A stretch of DNA of 60,000 nt from the NCBI GenBank assembly GCA_914767715.1, contig OU612067.1, positions 16,685,001 to 16,745,000 of the forward strand, in the 5' to 3' direction. A model generated the notes under the pieces. It was not told the origin of the DNA, did no database searches, and saw nothing but the letters and a program-made list of their open reading frames with translations. Positions 1 to 11,160 of this stretch are shown piece after piece (position 1 is the first letter of the stretch; each line of letters starts with the position of its first letter). The position numbers and the translations under genes were made by a program. Source of the stretch: Membranipora membranacea. Its lineage: Eukaryota > Bryozoa > Gymnolaemata > Cheilostomatida > Membraniporidae.

Positions 1-586
1 GTTGTCCTCTCTTTGTAATATAGCAATTTGGAACAGACAACTCTAATTTTGCCACACAGATAACTAAATTCCCTGAGATAATTAATGGACGTTGACCCAC
101 TGGTGGGACAAAAAACGTAATAAAAAAAAGACCACTTGTGAAATTTGAAATTGATACACATGTTTTGGCAAAAAATTTAATCTAATTACAATTTTGAAAA
201 GATCTAAAAAATGCTCCATCATACATACAGATCAGACAAAAAAGGCACATTATATTATCTTATTATTTGACTAAACCACCAGTTCGCACTTTGTAGCGCT
301 GGGAGTTTGTTCAGACATACAAACTAACTCTTGTCACGATCATTATTAGCTGATTTGTTGACTGTGATCTGATGGGCTGTTGGGTAGGAAAAAGAGCCAA
401 TGACAGGTCTCCAAAGGGACTTATTGTGATATAGTGAAAGTGAAACTGATTTACTCTCACATTCACCATTTCACTATATATCAATAGGTACTTTCAGGAA
501 AGTACCATCTGACATGGCATTGCTCCCCCCCCCCCCCCCCAGTCCAACAGAGCCAGTACATTGGTATTACCTACAAGAAAACTTAC
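1..586 (-). other. GHITM intron 2 (partial), no exon seen
   Basis: This stretch lies downstream of GHITM-like exon 2 on the minus strand and should be intron running off the window. I found no further exon. It holds a poly-C tract at 525-540, a short perfect palindrome at about 487-506, and a looser inverted repeat in which GATATAGTGAAA near 427 pairs with TTTCACTATATATC near 480. Confidence 0.5.
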
Positions 587-1284
587 ATGGATTTATCTCG
601 TACAGCGTCGCCTGATACAGTAGAGCCATAAACTGCCAGCGCTCCAACTCCTGCAGCTGCACATGCTGCTACCAATCCTCTTCCCATTCCAAATGCTATC
701 AGAAATCGATATCAATATTAAAGGAAACATTAAAAAAATTCACAATGCAAAAAAATAGTGCTATTGACAGTTTGGAAAGACATGGTATGCGTTCGAACAT
801 AATTCAAATGAATTTGTTTTGTAGCTTCGATTGAAAACTTGGAATAAACAAATCATAAGTCCCAGGGACGTCCCAACGGTAAAATTTAGGGACATCTAGG
901 GACTCCAGGCAGGAACTCAAATGTGGATGTTTTTTAAGTCCAAAATGATGGCACACGATCCGCCAATAGATAGTATTGAGCTGCACTCCTGCAAACAGAT
1001 TATCATAGACAAAACACACAACACGTGTAGTGTGGTTGTCTATACATGTTATTTTGCAAACTTTTTTTGAAAGGTTACTTACCCCAAGGACCTGCGGGTG
1101 CCATGAGCTTCTCTTTGAGAGAAGTTGGCTTTTTCCCAAGGTTGCTTCGCTCAGCGATTCTGGCGGCCCTACTGGTGTTCATCTGTTTTACCGAAGTTGT
1201 GAACGTTGATCTTAGTGGAGTTTGTAACCTGGCGACACCATATCTGGTACATTGTCTCATATTGAAGACCCGTGCAGCCAACAT
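587..1284 (-). CDS. GHITM: GHITM-like (TMBIM5) mitochondrial inner-membrane protein, first two coding exons
   Basis: Two exons are visible on the minus strand: 1083-1284 (start codon at 1284, 67 codons plus one base) and 587-695. The donor GTAAGT at 1082 and the acceptor next to 695 join in phase, so the split codon gives Ala followed by FGMGRGLVAACAAAGVGALA. The second exon ends at another GTAAGT donor in phase 2. The first ~65 residues begin MLAARVFNMRQC and are rich in Arg, Ser and Thr with almost no acids, as in a mitochondrial presequence. The following GMGR...GVGALAVYG segment aligns by position with the first hydrophobic stretch of vertebrate GHITM. Family knowledge: GHITM is a Bax-inhibitor-1-fold protein of the mitochondrial inner membrane, needed for cristae organisation and cation exchange. 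The remaining transmembrane exons lie left of the window. The identification rests on about 100 residues. Confidence 0.72.
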
Positions 1285-1424
1285 GGCGTGGTTCTTTTAT
1301 ACTCCAATTACCAGAAAAAAGAGCAGAGTTTCAACTACAAAAATTGATAGAATAAGTAGAAGTTCACAACAAGAAACATAAATTCTGATTCACTGTCTTA
1401 GTTTAAGTCTACCAAAGTTCAGAT

Positions 1425-1464
1425 GTGGCACCAAGGAGTTAGAGACACTAACTCCTTGGTGGCA
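1425..1464. repeat. Short hairpin with CAAGGAGTTAG arms
   Basis: The arms CACCAAGGAGTTAG and CTAACTCCTTGGTG are perfect complements around a 5-base loop. Almost the same hairpin occurs at 33579-33606, and the half-motif ACTCCTTGGT recurs near 1681. It is probably the core of a small dispersed element. Confidence 0.6.
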
Positions 1465-1499
1465 CAGATATGCTTTGGGGGCCAGGGCATCTCATACAT

Positions 1500-1775
1500 G
1501 ACTAGTTGGCAGACCCAGAAATCAGGAGGTCTCCGCGGATGAACTCATCCCCCGGAGCACCACCCTGCGTCCCGCAGTGCAGGTGCAATTTGGCCCTCGG
1601 TTGTCAAATTTTTAACCTAAAACTTGAGCGTTCAAACTTCATATCATGGATGGTGTCATTTTACAATGATATAGTTACCAACTCCTTGGTTGTACAAGCA
1701 GTGATGGTGTAGCAAATACATAGGTTTATGTACTGTGGAGGTAGAAAAACATAGTTTCCCTTGCAAAAAGAAGCT
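1500..1775. repeat. Two dispersed repeat fragments shared with 37.4 and 37.8 kb
   Basis: Bases ~1506-1565 (AGAAATCAGGAGGTCTCCGC and its surroundings) recur in reverse orientation at ~37808-37870. Bases ~1732-1775 (GGAGGTAGAAAAACA, then TTTCCCTTGCAAAA) recur in reverse at ~37396-37445. No coding content was found. Confidence 0.5.
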
Positions 1776-2499
1776 TAACAGTGTTGTGAACGAGTTGAGA
1801 TGAATGTGGTTACGCGTAATGTGAATGGTAGTAGAGATTGTGAGTATGAGGAATTTAGATATTACTTTTGCTAGTCGTCTTCTCATGAACATGATGAGAA
1901 GACAGCTACAATGTATTACAAATATGTTAACAGTATGAATGGGAACCCCTATTTCATACATGAATGAACATTGATGATTAGGGAGAGTGAGTGAAGTATT
2001 AATAGGAAGTAAAGAGCTTAGCTGGGGGACTCTTGATCCACCGAGAGAACTGAGCATGTCAAAAACATTAATTGGAGCTGAAGTATGTGGCAGCAGCATC
2101 CGGATATCTAGCCACATATTCAGTATTAGATAGTATTATAAAACACCAGAAAATAACAGAAAAAACAACAACAGCAACAAACAACAACAGTCAACAACAA
2201 ACAACAACAGCATGATTGCGTGATTGTGCTTGCGAGTTAATATCTTGTTCAGTTTATGTTTGTATATGTTTTCTATCATGACGTTGTCTCTCACCCATGT
2301 TTTTGTCTATCTCTAGGTTCGATATCACCGTAACGGGACAGGTCGATCAGGATTAAATTACTTTGATGGTTGTCGATTCAGAGGTAGAATAGTGTAATTC
2401 GGTGAGTTGTATATTTATATAAATTGAGCATTTGCCATTAACCAGTTGTTAGTGTACACCCCAAAGTGCACCATTTAGAGTGTATCGACAGATTTTCTT
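1776..2499. other. Intergenic, low-complexity CAACAA tract
   Basis: No gene is supported here. A CAACAA/CAACAG-rich tract at about 2160-2215 is simple sequence. The 153-codon reading frame on the minus strand at 1656-2117 shows no recognisable domain, and I treat it as chance. Confidence 0.45.
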
Positions 2500-3310
2500 G
2501 GTGAAAAAAGCTGGAAAAAGGGAGATAGGGAGGGGGTGGAAAAAACCTCTACAACTGGGAGCCTCCCATGGGCCCCTGGGACTTACAAGACTTTACTTTG
2601 CCAATGTCCACCATCAACCACCCAAAAAACGCCAAACAGGGTAAGACACAAAAATTTTTTTTTTACAACCCAAGTTTCTAGCACAAACAGAGCTGACTTT
2701 ATGGACCAGAGAAAAAAATACTTCTACAAAATTCACAAAAACCTGAGTAGGCTGAAATGGCTGCATGAGTATTGACATCCCCACATGATTATTGTACTTG
2801 TTTTTTTATTTCACTAAATCGGTTCTTTTTACACTCATATATGATTTCTCATAGTTTATTAGAAGCTTAAAAATTAATGAATATAGTTTAGAACTCATAT
2901 TTGAGTGTAAAAAGAACCAATTTAGTGAAATAAAAAAATACAATACAATAATCATGTGGGGATGTCAACGCTCATGCAGCCTACTCAGATTTTGTGGAAC
3001 AATTTTTTTCTCTGGTCCATAAAGTCAGCTCTGTTTGTACTAGAAACTTCAAACCTGAAGCAAATGAAAGAGGAAGGAGGGCTGAGTTAGTGAGAGAGAT
3101 TTCAAGGTAGGTTGTAAAAAAAAACATTTTTGTGTCTTACCCTGTTTGGTGTTTTTTGGGTGGTTGATAGTGGACATTGGCAAAGTAAAGACATGTAAGT
3201 CCCAGGGGCCCATGTGTTTTTGGGTGGTTGATAGTGGACATTGACAAAGTAAAGACATGTAAGTCCCAGGGGCCCATGGAGCCTCCCTACCAAACAGGGA
3301 GACTTGCCAG
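2500..3310. repeat. Fold-back (long inverted repeat) element
   Basis: A left arm at about 2556-2845 and a right arm at about 2893-3295 are imperfect reverse complements. Paired landmarks are CCCATGGGCCCCTGGGACTT against AGTCCCAGGGGCCCATG, CCATAAAGTCAGCTCTGTTT against its complement, and ATTTCACTAAAT...TTTTTACACTC against GAGTGTAAAAAGAACC. Inside the right arm a ~65 bp module (TGGTTGATAGTGGACATTG to CAGGGGCCCATG) is duplicated in tandem at 3159-3280. The end motif CCTACCAAACAGGGAGACTT recurs near 10545 and 37310, so this belongs to a family. The short ORFs over it are not genes. Confidence 0.75.
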
Positions 3311-4970
3311 GTATGGTGCATCTCGCTATACAATGTATTGCTTATTTATTTTTAAGTAAGCAATACTTTGTTACTGTATGTATGTAATGTTTAATATAAT
3401 AATAATAATAAATTAAATGAGCAATAATACTACTACTACTTTTTTTTGCTGATAGAGATGTATGTCATTTAAACAAAAATCCATCACATACCTTGTATAA
3501 AATAGAGAAGTGACAATGAAAGTTTGATGTACCCACTAGAAGTTAGTCTTATACCTCACTGCTATGTTGGGTAACCTCAGTTTAGTCTGCAAAATTGAAA
3601 AATCAGAAAGTACTTGTGATCAGCTCTGAGCAGGGCTTTTAGAGAGTGATAACCAGTGATGTAATGCATAATTTTATCCAATCAGTGTATTGTTAACATT
3701 AGAAGATAGCCAATCATATCATATTTAGCTTTGAGCCAATCAAACACTTCATTGCAAGGCCAACTTCAAAGCTCAGGTTCTACTCTTTATAAAGTCACAG
3801 CTACTAGTCCTTCAAAGTCTTTAGAGTTCTGATACTACAAAACAATGCTGCATTTTTCCTCTACAACAATCTTTTGACAATATTCTGCAAAACAAGCAAG
3901 CAATGCATGAAATACATGTTTCTGTAGAGACTGGACTGCAAAATCCTAGTTTTTAATAACATCATCGCATAACATATATATATATATATATGCACATATA
4001 TATGAAGGATGATGATAATACCATGTTGTGCTCCTGACAGACCTGGCTGGGGCTTGCAAATGCAACAATTGGAAGCCTGCAGTGAACCAAGGGCACTTGC
4101 AAGCCACATTCTGTGTATGCAGTAGCCAGATTTAGACACATTTTAGATCCCCTGCGGGTGTGGTAATGTTGTTACTCCTTGTACCAACAATGCTGTATAG
4201 ACCTCGAGGCTTGAGTTCGTAAGACATGTCCCATACAGCACCTGCCACACACCCGTCGTCAGCGCCTGTTTTATTAAGTGCACAATCAGAACAGCATAAA
4301 TTAGTATTGTAATGTTTGACGTATCAGATTTTATTGTGAGGATGGTCCTGGGACCCATGGACTTGTATGTCATTTTGTTGCTGATGATTCAATATCCAGT
4401 GTCATCCACCCAAAAAAACACCATGTAAGCTCCAGGGGCCCAGGTTTCAGGCCCAAGGACTACTGGGAACTCAGAGATAATAAATATCTATTGTGTCAAC
4501 AAGGAGTAACAGGGGATACAAGTGACATCTCCTCCAAGCCGTTTGCCAAGCTTCCACTCGATTACCTCTCGATCCTGCGTAACTAATGTTGTAAGAATAA
4601 AACTTCCGATACTCCCCGGTGAATCCGTTAGACTCAATTGAATTGATTGAAAAATTATGTGGCGGACTGATTCCAATTCGTCCAAGGAACAAAATTATAA
4701 GTGTTCAGGGACACACCTTGCTTATACCGCCCATTTTTCCAACATCTATACCTCCATATGGTCATTTTCCCATCGCTTGTATCCAATGTTGCAGTTTCCC
4801 AATAAGCCTTAAGCCTGAGCCAGTAACCTACTGGAGGAGTCGTTCTCAAGTGATACAGTGCCTCACAATATACTCAGCTCTGAGTACATTTGTGGTTCAA
4901 GTTTGTATCTCATGTGCCAGCTACTCAATTTAGTGATTTACCGAAAGATAAACTGGGAATGGCATATAAA
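3311..4970. other. Intergenic with dispersed repeat at 4195-4330
   Basis: No gene is supported. Bases ~4195-4330 (GACATGTCCCATACAGCAC, AGCGCCTGTTTT, CAGAACAGCATAAATT) recur in the same order at ~19530-19640, so this is a dispersed repeat. A TA microsatellite lies at about 3975-4005. A partial copy of the fold-back module (AGCTCCAGGGGCCCA) lies at 4428-4443. Confidence 0.5.
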
Positions 4971-5032
4971 TGGACAATAACCTGTAGATTACCCATAGAT
5001 TGTCCTGTAATTTTTCAGGTTAAAGCTGTAAC

Positions 5033-7756
5033 ATGAGGTTAAATGTGCAAAGACTGGCTAACATCGCAAATCATTTGCTCAAGGGACCCAGTGTAACTGT
5101 TCAGTGTCGTAACCTATCCGCATCTAAGAGTATGTGTCAGGCTGCAAACACAATAACCTCTCATGAAGCTGAGATAAATGGTGGTAAAATATTCTATGAA
5201 ACTGCCGGAAGTGGCCCTCACAATATCCTTTTGCTTCCTGGTGCTCTTGGGTCAACAAGGACCGACTTTCAGCCCCAACTCAGTAATCTGGATGGCGATA
5301 AGTTTACCATCCACGCTTGGGACCCGCCTGGTTATGGAAAGAGCAGGCCACCTAGCCGAACTTGGCCGGACAAATTCTTTAACAGAGATGCTGCGGATGC
5401 TGCTGCTCTTATCAATCATTTAGGTAAGCCATCAGCAACCAAATTATCAATTTTGGTTTTGCTAAAGTTAAATATAATGACAGGTTTCTGACTTTTAACG
5501 CTAAAACAGTAGTTTTGATCAACAGCGATGCACCTGGGGAGAGGTATAGCGATGATTTCTAGTTCGTATGCATCAAGGTTCCTTTCAGTGACCTCCAATG
5601 TGTTATCTCCCCATGCAGGCTGGCCAAGTTTCCAGCATGCATTTCATTTATTCCAGGTTTTTGGCTCATGTCAAAAAGGGCAATCCAATATCATCTAATA
5701 ACAATATCATCCAAATCATCATAATATCAAAACCATCAAAATTTGATATCATCAACAAATGTTATCCAAATACAATACAAATATCATCCATGATGTAGAT
5801 AGTTGAACAATCTCAGATATAACACTTTTTTTTAAATTGTTTGTATGAAAGAAGAGCAGATCTAGTTGTTTGATGTTAATTTCTCACTTGATGTGTTTTA
5901 GACTTTATAAAATTTGTGTTTTTCAATACACCACATAACCAATGTTTCTTCCTATAGATTTGGACAGCGTATCACTAGTTGGCTGGAGTGATGGCGGTAT
6001 AACATCCCTTGTCATGGCTGTCTTCTATCCTGAGGTTATTGATAAACTTGTGCTGTTTGGTTGTAACGCCTACATAACAGAACATGATGTGTCACTCATC
6101 GAACGTAAGTCATATTCTCCTCAAACCTGTAATAGCGCCTCCCGATATTTTGCATCATATTGAAGGTCTCAGGCTAAAACTAGCACTGTGGTAATCTTTT
6201 AAATAGCCTACGGACACAGCTGAAACTGTTAGCTTCACCGAGAAGAAATTTTTCAACCGCTAACGTTGTCCTCTTTTTTATCACTATGTTTATGTTTATG
6301 AAATACTCCAATTTCAGAGATTGGTCTTCTGAAGTTGGGAAAAATCTTTGAAAAATATATGTATTGGCATGCGATTTGCAATATATTTTTTTACCAAGTA
6401 GCATAAGCGCTGCTATAACTTAAAAGCTTGCATGGACAGGTAACTCCAATATCTAATAGCATGGAAACCCTGCATTATTGTTTTTGTGTCCTTCAGTCCC
6501 CTGACTATGTACCTTTGCGTTGAAGGTGTAGGCCTACTATTTGGTGAATTGCAAAAAATGTATTAGGTGTATTAGTGTATTTAGAACCGTAACTAATTGA
6601 TATATAAATCCGTAAGTTTATTTTTCAAAAAGGGCGTTAAAACATCTATATCTTGAATTTTAGGTGAAAAGAGTGAATATTTCTTCGAATGTGCACGAAA
6701 AATCAAAGTGCCCATCATAATGCATTACTTATTTTTAGCGCTTAGGGATTTGGACAAGTGGAGTGAGAGGATGAGAAAACCTTTTGAAGAGCTCTATGGT
6801 GCTGAGTATTTCAAGTCACAGTGGAATCAGTGGGTCGATGCTTACAGTAGTTATTTACACAAACATGCAGGAGATATCGTTAAAGACCGAATTCATGAGA
6901 TTAAGAAACCAACTCTTATAGTACATGGCCAGGTATGTATTCCCATACATTTCGCCATGGGCGCCAAAATTGTTGTCATTGATGATTATTATCCCGGGAC
7001 CCTGCACCTAAAAACTTCTGTTCTCAAACAACATAACTTGCCTTTTTGAAACTTGAAAAAAATCTGCCTTCTCATAAGCCGTCAGTATTTGCTCCACCAA
7101 AATCCGCATCCACATACACTGGTTATCATCATAATTGTAATACACAATTATCTGTTCAGTCCAGCAGGTCACCAACCAAAGAGTATTGTTAAACAACTCA
7201 AGTTTGAGACACAGTGCCTTAGCCTTGATTGGGGGTTGGTTGATTAGCGTGGAATTAAGCCAACAATTGGGACCTTGTCTGTATACTGGGTTGTGTTGGA
7301 TATTGATTCTGTGGTTTTTCTTCTCATGAACTGGCAATAAGTATTTCTGTATGACCCATGTGCTTGTATTGCGATTGGCTAGCGGTTCTCGATTGGCTTT
7401 TTGCTTTTGGTTTCATTTGTGTACGGTTGTCTATTAATGAGAAGATAACTCCAAATTGTTGGTCTGAAATCCCAGTCCAGGTTTCACTTGAACCCTCCCT
7501 GCTTGAACGAAACATGAACTTTACCTTTTTTGAATTTATATTATTATATATCTAGTTTACTATAGATTTTCATTTTTAAATTGTCTTTCTCTTTGATTTG
7601 CAGAAGGACGCTCTTGTGCCTCAGGAGCACCCAGACTTCCTGCATTCACAGATAGAAGGATCACAGCTTGTCAATTGGCCTGAAGGCAAACACAACCTAC
7701 ATCTCAGATATGCTGACGAATTTAACAAACTAGTCACTGATTTCTTGGTCAAGTAA
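5033..7756 (+). CDS. BPHL: Valacyclovir hydrolase-like serine hydrolase (BPHL)
   Basis: Four exons join in phase: 5033-5423, 5958-6104, 6739-6932 and 7604-7756, giving 294 residues (human protein 291). The product is an alpha/beta hydrolase that cleaves amino-acid esters; the vertebrate family also hydrolyses homocysteine thiolactone and valacyclovir. The N-terminus (MRLNVQRLANIANHLL) is basic and amphipathic, consistent with mitochondrial targeting. Visible motifs are LLLPGALGS (oxyanion region), WDPPGYGKSRPP, the nucleophile elbow GWSDGG at the start of exon 2, KDALVPQEH carrying the acid residue at the start of exon 4, and the catalytic His in EGKHNLHLR near the C-terminus. An upstream acceptor at 6662 would add 26 residues absent from the family, so I chose 6739, which restores LRDLDKWSERMRKP directly after exon 2. 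The gene looks complete. Confidence 0.93.
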
Positions 7757-8162
7757 AACATAAATCATATATTGTCATGTTTATTATGGATGATGTTTAT
7801 GGATCACATACAATATGGATCATTTAATTTCGGTCCTGCTGAGGTAGAGCCATTTCATCTCAATTTATTGATCCTGTCAACTACTGTCAACAGGTTCTAT
7901 GGTTGAGTACAATGTGTGGGGTATGTAAATATGAGTGTCTACAACCTTATCAACCAGATCATCCTTTTTATATTTCATACATTTGTTACTGGATCAAGCC
8001 CAAAAAAGATAGCTTTAGGTGGCTTATTACCATGTGTTGTGATCCTGCCTTTCCTTATGCTTTATTATACTTCTTTTTTTTCCACATGTTATTCTTGATA
8101 TCACTATCCTACATATTATGTATAGTGACCCTACTCCTGTTTTTTTTATAAGAACCTCTATA

Positions 8163-8168
8163 AATAAA
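8163..8168 (+). terminator. Probable BPHL polyadenylation signal
   Basis: AATAAA lies about 400 bases after the BPHL stop codon and is followed by AT-rich DNA. The 3' UTR extent is inferred. Confidence 0.4.
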
Positions 8169-8614
8169 CCAATCAATGCATTACTGAGCCTACGCTTTGT
8201 GTTACATGCATACTACACACATTAATCTTATTTAATCCTATTTGCCTAGCCTTTGGCAACGGGCATAAATGATACATGAGTTTTGGTCAAGGCAATGAGT
8301 GTGGATGTCACGTCTTATGTGCTAGCAAGTAAGTGTTGTCGGTGTCAATGTCGGGTAATTGCTCCTCCATAGAGTTGGTGATCAGTAATCATGCTTCATA
8401 GATGTTGGAAATGGATATCCGTTTAACAAACATAGCTTTTATGCTTTCGAAAGGTGTAAATGCAGTAGAAACTTCTAAACTCCCTGATTGCAGTGAATTC
8501 GAGAGCAATTCATATAATTCGCGTTGTCCCTCCATGACTGAAGAAAGGACAACTCTGTTTAACATTCAATAGCCTAGGATCCATTATAGTACTGGGACTA
8601 GTTTTAGAAATCCA

Positions 8615-8720
8615 GTGTGTCTCATTCGGGTGCGTTCTATGTTCCGCTTCGCCGATGTTCCGCTGGTCTATGTTCCGCTTGAAATGGGTCTATAGTCCGC
8701 TGTTTTTTAGACCACTGTAT
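8615..8720. repeat. TATGTTCCGC-repeat element, copy 1
   Basis: Repeated TATGTTCCGC/GATGTTCCGC units with intervening GGTCTA are preceded by GTCTCATTCGGGTGC. A reverse-complement copy (GGAACATAGACC units ending GCACCCGTCTCAT) lies at ~19900-19990. Both are small dispersed elements built on a 12-17 base unit. Confidence 0.65.
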
Positions 8721-9037
8721 CGATCCTTATTCATCCATACAAACTGCTCCATGTTAGTTTAGCCCATTATCAAGGACTAAATTAATCAATAGGACTAGAC
8801 CTTCTTGCCCATTATAGACCACTAAACCAAGGAGTGACTGAACTCCACAGCTGAATCTATAGATTGTGAAGATATTCCCCACTGAGTCACCAGTCCATGT
8901 ACTGACTTTAACTCTTGCATTATCTAATGATGGACTATTTAAGTGCATTGGAACAATGAGTAAGTGATTTGAATCAATTTAACCCTGTTTGAATGTACAC
9001 TTATTGCATAGGACATCATTGCTGATGACCTGCAAAC

Positions 9038-9169
9038 CACAGGCCTTCTGTAGTTGGTGCAAGTCCAGTGGTCGAGTGCCCCAGTGGCCGAGGCCTTTTC
9101 TTGAGAGAAAAGGCCTCGACCACTGGGGCACTCTACCACTGGACTTGCACCAACTATAGAAGGCCTGTG
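9038..9169. mobile_element. Hairpin mini-element with 7-bp target duplication
   Basis: The 132-base segment is nearly all stem: CACAGGCCTTCTGTAGTTGG pairs with its complement at the other end, through arms of about 64 bases with only a few mismatches and a 4-base loop. TGCAAAC flanks it on both sides (9031-9037 and 9171-9177), which looks like a target-site duplication. It encodes nothing and fits a non-autonomous palindromic transposon. Confidence 0.75.
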
Positions 9170-9204
9170 ATGCAAACCCTAACTTATGGAACTATATGAC
9201 TGTC

Positions 9205-9475
9205 CTGCTTTCATAGCTTCTGTATTTTCTGGAAACCATTTTGGCGCTTGCTTAATTTGTTGTTTTTGCATTGTCATTGCTGCCAGTCAGATTCCAAAAT
9301 TCCTCGATTAAAGCAACAAATTAAGCACATGTTAATGACCCGGAAATGTTAAACCGATTTTGAGCAGAAGTTTCTAAAGTCACAGCTGGAGAGCTGGCGC
9401 TTGAGACGAAGAAGACGCAGGTAAATACACAGGTAAATAAGCAAGCGCCAACATGGTTTCAGAAGCTATGAGAGC
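9205..9475. mobile_element. Short element with inverted termini (~45 bp)
   Basis: CATAGCTTCTG, AAACCAT and TTGGCGCTTGCTTA at 9212-9255 are mirrored by AAGCAAGCGCCAACATGGTT, CAGAAGCTATG at 9438-9472. An internal CAACAAATTAAGCA copy also pairs with the left side. It abuts the 5' break of the LINE relic that follows, so it may have inserted there. Confidence 0.55.
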
Positions 9476-10965
9476 CAGCTGACAGAACAGATTTGCGACA
9501 TTTCACAACAGTTTGACAAAGGAGAGGAAGCGGATGCCGGTATCCTAGACTTCAGTAAAGCTTTCGACCAAGTTGACCACAATAACTTCTTCAGAAACTC
9601 GCTTATATCGGAGTTACCCCTCAAGCTACTTTCTAGGTACATAGTCTACTAGAAGGTCAATCCCAAGTATTTACAGTTGATGGCCATAGTTATAGCCCAC
9701 GCCAAGGTCATCCCAGGGTTCAGTAATTGGCCCAATCCTGTTCCTGGTCTACATAAACGACCTAGCTGACTCAGTCATATCCAAAACCCGCATGTTCGCA
9801 GACGATACGTCATCTGTTCGACCGGTGAAAACTTTTTCCAGCTCCAAAAAAATCTAGATGCCCTCTAAGTATGGGAGAGTAGTTGGAAGATGGAGTTCAA
9901 TCCTCTCAAATGCGAACATGTTAAATTTACCCAAAAAAGAACTAAAGGAGCCAACAACAATCACATACATAATGAAACAGATATCCCTAAGACAAAGGGT
10001 GTAAAATACCTAGGATTAAGGCTGGAGAGCTCTCTTAGATGGAACGAAAACTTCAACTATATTACCAACAAAGCAGCCAGCATAAGGTGAGGGTTCATAA
10101 GAAGAGCACACAATACCATACTTTCTAAAACATCTCAGAGCAAAAGCTTACCCCATACCATACATGACAAGTTAGCTGGGCTCTATATCTGGTGGTGTAT
10201 AAACTTGAAGGCTGGGTTGGTCTGGGGGCCCTAGGGGGCCCTAAAATACTCCCGCCGCCGGCCCCGGGTAACACCCCAGCCGCCCATGCTCTTAAAATAT
10301 TTGATTTTCTGTAGTTTTATTGTTAGATAACTGTAATATACCAAATTCTAGCAAGTGTTACACAGAATTTTGCTTTGTATTAATGTTTAAACTAATGCAA
10401 TTTGTTATAATAGGTTGAAAACTAGACCTCATGACAGCAAAATAAGCATATAAAACTTCACTAAGCTCTTAGGTGCAAAAGTGGGGTGGTTATGGGATCA
10501 TCTGGTCTCATAGGGTAATCAGCCCTTATATCTGGTGTTACCCTACCAAATAGGGTAACATGTCATGTATGCCCCATACTCGTCAGGCCCATTCTAGAAT
10601 ACACATCATCAGTATGGGATGGTAGCCTGACGCAAGCACAAGCAACAAAGCTCGAAGCTGTGTAACGCAAGGCCGTGCGCATGTGTTTACAATGTTCCGC
10701 GGTCAGACCACACAACTAGCACCTCGCAGCTGATTGAACAACTAGAATGGAAAAACCTAAGTACCAGAATGGCGAAGAATTGTACTCTTCCGAGCCATCC
10801 ACTTTGGTAAAGTAGAGACTGACATGGATTACATCAACTTCACCCACATCCTGGCAGTTCTAGAAGGCACAACCCACAGTACCTAATACCTCACTGCAGC
10901 ACTGACCTCCACAAAAAGAGATTCTTTGTCTCCCCGCTAAATTGTGAAATGATCTTTTTTATCAC
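9475..10965 (+). pseudogene. Decayed non-LTR retrotransposon reverse transcriptase
   Basis: Broken frames translate to reverse-transcriptase pieces in family order: a GILDFSKAFDQVDH block near 9540-9580, a GSVIGPILFLVYINDLADS block near 9715-9775, FADDT (as CGCAGACGATACG) near 9795, a KYLGLRLES block near 10003-10025, and after an interruption RPILEYTSSVWD near 10585-10620. Stop codons and frameshifts lie between blocks, so it is inactive. The block order is that of CR1/jockey-type LINEs; the endonuclease part is missing. A segment of about 350 bp (~10190-10545) with no RT similarity interrupts it. Confidence 0.8.
10185..10545. mobile_element. Insertion inside the LINE relic
   Basis: The segment separates two reverse-transcriptase blocks. 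TATATCTGGTG is present at both edges (near 10185 and 10529), as expected of a target duplication. It includes a GC-rich stretch near 10225-10290. Beyond its right edge, CCTACCAAATAGGG matches an end motif of the fold-back family at 2500-3310. Confidence 0.45.
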
Positions 10966-11160
10966 TCTTTGATACTTGTAGATCCTCCTGTGGCAGGTTA
11001 AGGTTACAGTAAATGGTGAAAATCTGGTTATACGATCTATGACACGGGCTAATACCGATAGACGAGCCTGAAAAAATACTGGAAACTTCAGATGAAGAAA
11101 CGATTACTCTACAAGTATCAAGTAAGTATGGTATGCTTAATTGAGTTCAGTGGTAACTTC
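10966..11160 (+). other. Short open stretch ending at a donor-like GTAAGT
   Basis: A stretch near 11045-11120 reads GLIPIDEPEKILETSDEETI and on to a GTAAGT at about 11125. A stop codon lies just upstream and no acceptor or partner exon was found. I cannot assign it to a gene. Confidence 0.15.

Noticed and set aside
6662-6738. Upstream acceptor extending BPHL exon 3 by 26 residues
   Set aside because: The extra residues are absent from the family, and the acceptor at 6738 also joins in phase and restores the expected alignment.
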